Shown here: in pieces, positions 63,067-64,000 of the stretch
How the letters are laid out: each line of letters begins with the position of its first letter
How positions within the stretch are numbered: the first letter of the stretch is position 1
Source: JAVEWJ01 sp034004605
GTDB lineage: Bacteria; Patescibacteriota; Gracilibacteria; UBA1369; LOWO2-01-FULL-3
Assembly: GCA_034004605.1 (NCBI GenBank)
Contig: JAVEWJ010000002.1
Coordinates: 1 to 64,000, forward strand
Direction of reading: 5' to 3'
Length of the DNA stretch: 64,000 nt
The notes under the pieces: generated by a model
What the model was told of the DNA's origin: nothing
What the model saw: the letters and a program-made list of their open reading frames with translations, nothing else
Database searches by the model: none
Made by a program: the position numbers and the translations under genes

Positions 63067-64000
63067 TTATCCCTCAAATTTGTAAGAAGCTTCGTCCGTT
63101 TGTGATGTTTGTGTTGGATTTATTTGGGGTGGTGTGGCGGGGGCTGCCGGTTTTGTTGTTTGTGGTTGTGTTGTTGGAGCTATTGGAAGAGACGTATCTT
63201 GCGATATTGTAGGTGTTGTTGTCGGTTTTAGGTCATTTAAAGTGTTTTCTTGTTGAGGGTTTTGTTCTTTTGTTTCTGTTGTCAATGTGGCAGTTTCTGG
63301 TTGTGTATTAGCAGATGTCTCGGCTTTCACTTCTGGCATTGAAACGGGTTGGTTGTCGGGTATAGAAATAGGAGTAGGTGTGTTTGATGGAGTAGGTGCC
63401 GGAGTAATTGGAGTTGTTTCTAGGGGTTGTTGTAAAGGGGTGGGCGCGGTTTCGGGCATAATAGGAGCTGTAGTATTCGGAGCTGGAGTAATAGGAGCGG
63501 TTTCCGGTACAGGAGTAGCTTCCGGTGCAGGAGTAGCTTCCGGTGCAGGAGTAGTTTCCGGTGCAGGAGTAGTTTCCGGTGCAGGAGTGTTTGTTGGTGT
63601 AGCTGGAGTAACAGTCGTTGCTGGTGTCGGTGCTTGTGTTATAGTGTTTTCAGTTGTTTGAAGATTACCGTTTGGTGTTGATTCTGTTGGGCTTTCTACG
63701 GTTAATGCTGCTAATTCTTGAGTTAATCCTGCTTTTGCTAATTCAAAACTGTCATACATGTTAATAAGTTGTGTTAACCCTACCACTTGAAGAGTGTCAA
63801 GTACATTTGGTCTAGCTGCAAAAATCGCGACTTTCCCATTTGACTCAGCTAATTTTCCGTAAATATCAGTAAGATATCCTATTGATTTACTGTTTAAATA
63901 ACCCAGGCCAGTGAAGTCGAAGATTAGATCCAAATTCCATGGATTTTCCCCTATTACAGCATAGATTTGTTGCATTTTTTCATCTACATTTGTTTCGTCG
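63067..64000 (-). CDS. STAS-domain protein with Pro/Thr repeat tail, N-terminus outside the window
   Basis: The frame is open to the right edge, so the true start lies beyond 64000; the ATG at 63975 sits inside the STAS fold (DETNVDEKMQQI is the usual G-x-LDE start strand region). The STAS core continues IFDFTGLGYLNSKSIGYL and VAIFAARPNVLDTLQVVGL. Serines surround the usual phospho-acceptor loop, but it reads N-S-K-S where D-S-S/T-G is normal. After about 110 residues comes a long low-complexity tail rich in Pro, Thr and Ala, including TPAPE repeats, ending in SYKFEG. STAS proteins are anti-anti-sigma switches controlled by SpoIIE phosphatases. Confidence 0.78.
   Translation of the reverse strand, partial: DETNVDEKMQQIYAVIGENPWNLDLIFDFTGLGYLNSKSIGYLTDIYGKLAESNGKVAIFAARPNVLDTLQVVGLTQLINMYDSFELAKAGLTQELAALTVESPTESTPNGNLQTTENTITQAPTPATTVTPATPTNTPAPETTPAPETTPAPEATPAPEATPVPETAPITPAPNTTAPIMPETAPTPLQQPLETTPITPAPTPSNTPTPISIPDNQPVSMPEVKAETSANTQPETATLTTETKEQNPQQENTLNDLKPTTTPTISQDTSLPIAPTTQPQTTKPAAPATPPQINPTQTSQTDEASYKFEG
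63500..63589 (-). repeat. five tandem 18-bp repeats coding TPAPE(T/A)
   Basis: Five copies of an 18-base unit (63500-63517, 63518-63535, 63536-63553, 63554-63571, 63572-63589) differ by one or two bases. They encode the six-residue TPAPET/A unit of the STAS protein tail. In-frame unit length lets copy number vary without breaking the gene. Confidence 0.9.

Noticed and set aside
63287..63661. Gly/Val/Ala-rich frame on the plus strand
   Set aside because: It is the antisense image of the TPAPE repeats and has no start signal or neighbours.

Overview
The window reads as a chromosomal segment of a low-GC bacterium of the Candidate Phyla Radiation (Patescibacteria). The evidence is indirect. There is a PrgI/TraC/VirD4/VirB2-like set of type IV secretion parts with no relaxase, a very compact layout with many small membrane proteins, and AT-rich gene starts with no visible Shine-Dalgarno sequence. 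UGA is an ordinary stop at many genes, which argues against the UGA=Gly lineages (Gracilibacteria, Absconditabacteria). Ribosomal protein L9 is present. A low-GC Peregrinibacteria-like relative is a guess; no phylogenetic marker was compared.

Layout. 1-3.9 kb: 5' end of a TlyA-like gene, a small membrane protein, then a 23S-5S rRNA unit with its own promoter, a long processing stem and no 16S gene beside it. 3.9-10.5 kb: PrgI and TraC-like proteins, a GT-C glycosyltransferase, lepA, a transglutaminase-like protein and an acidic hypothetical. 10.5-15.5 kb: an orphan solute-binding protein translationally coupled to a HAMP-SpoIIE phosphatase, then glyA and a 5-formyl-THF cyclo-ligase. 15.5-22.7 kb: tRNA-Leu(GAG), tRNA-Val(UAC), a DUF4389 protein and a complete F-type ATP synthase operon in the unusual order c-b-delta-alpha-gamma-beta-epsilon-I-a. 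22.7-30 kb: holin-like protein, secG, a second orphan solute-binding protein, rplI, ruvX, a VirD4/HerA-like ATPase and a PAP2-like membrane protein.

29.3-41.4 kb: pgk, ssb, a zinc-ribbon miniprotein, a solute-binding lipoprotein, fmt, a DHH phosphoesterase, lepB, a PH-like/HEPN-like pair, gatB, a helical lipoprotein and a WecG/TagA glycosyltransferase. 41.4-49.4 kb: a Trm9-like methyltransferase beside an Elp3 homologue, then recG, tyrS, a TrmB-type regulator, an RluD-family synthase and a 51-residue basic protein. 49.4-57.6 kb: rplU-pth-obgE, tRNA-Leu(CAA), an exosortase homologue, DedA, a uvrC with an inserted domain, a nucleotidyltransferase and der. 57.6-64 kb: a VirB2-like pilin, three glycosyltransferase/dTDP-sugar functions, a PrsW-type protease and a STAS-domain protein with a Pro/Thr repeat tail that runs off the window.

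How the parts fit. Most genes are housekeeping (translation, repair, ATP synthesis, C1 metabolism). The accessory part concerns the envelope: secretion/pilus parts, glycosyltransferases, exosortase, signal peptidase and three binding proteins without permeases. Two ends of a possible SpoIIE/STAS partner-switch pathway lie in the window (SpoIIE phosphatase at 12 kb; STAS plus PrsW protease at 62-64 kb). Convergent genes usually share, abut or overlap their stop codons, leaving no room for hairpin terminators. No gene-free stretch exceeds about 230 bases. I see no CRISPR array, insertion sequence, integrase or prophage.
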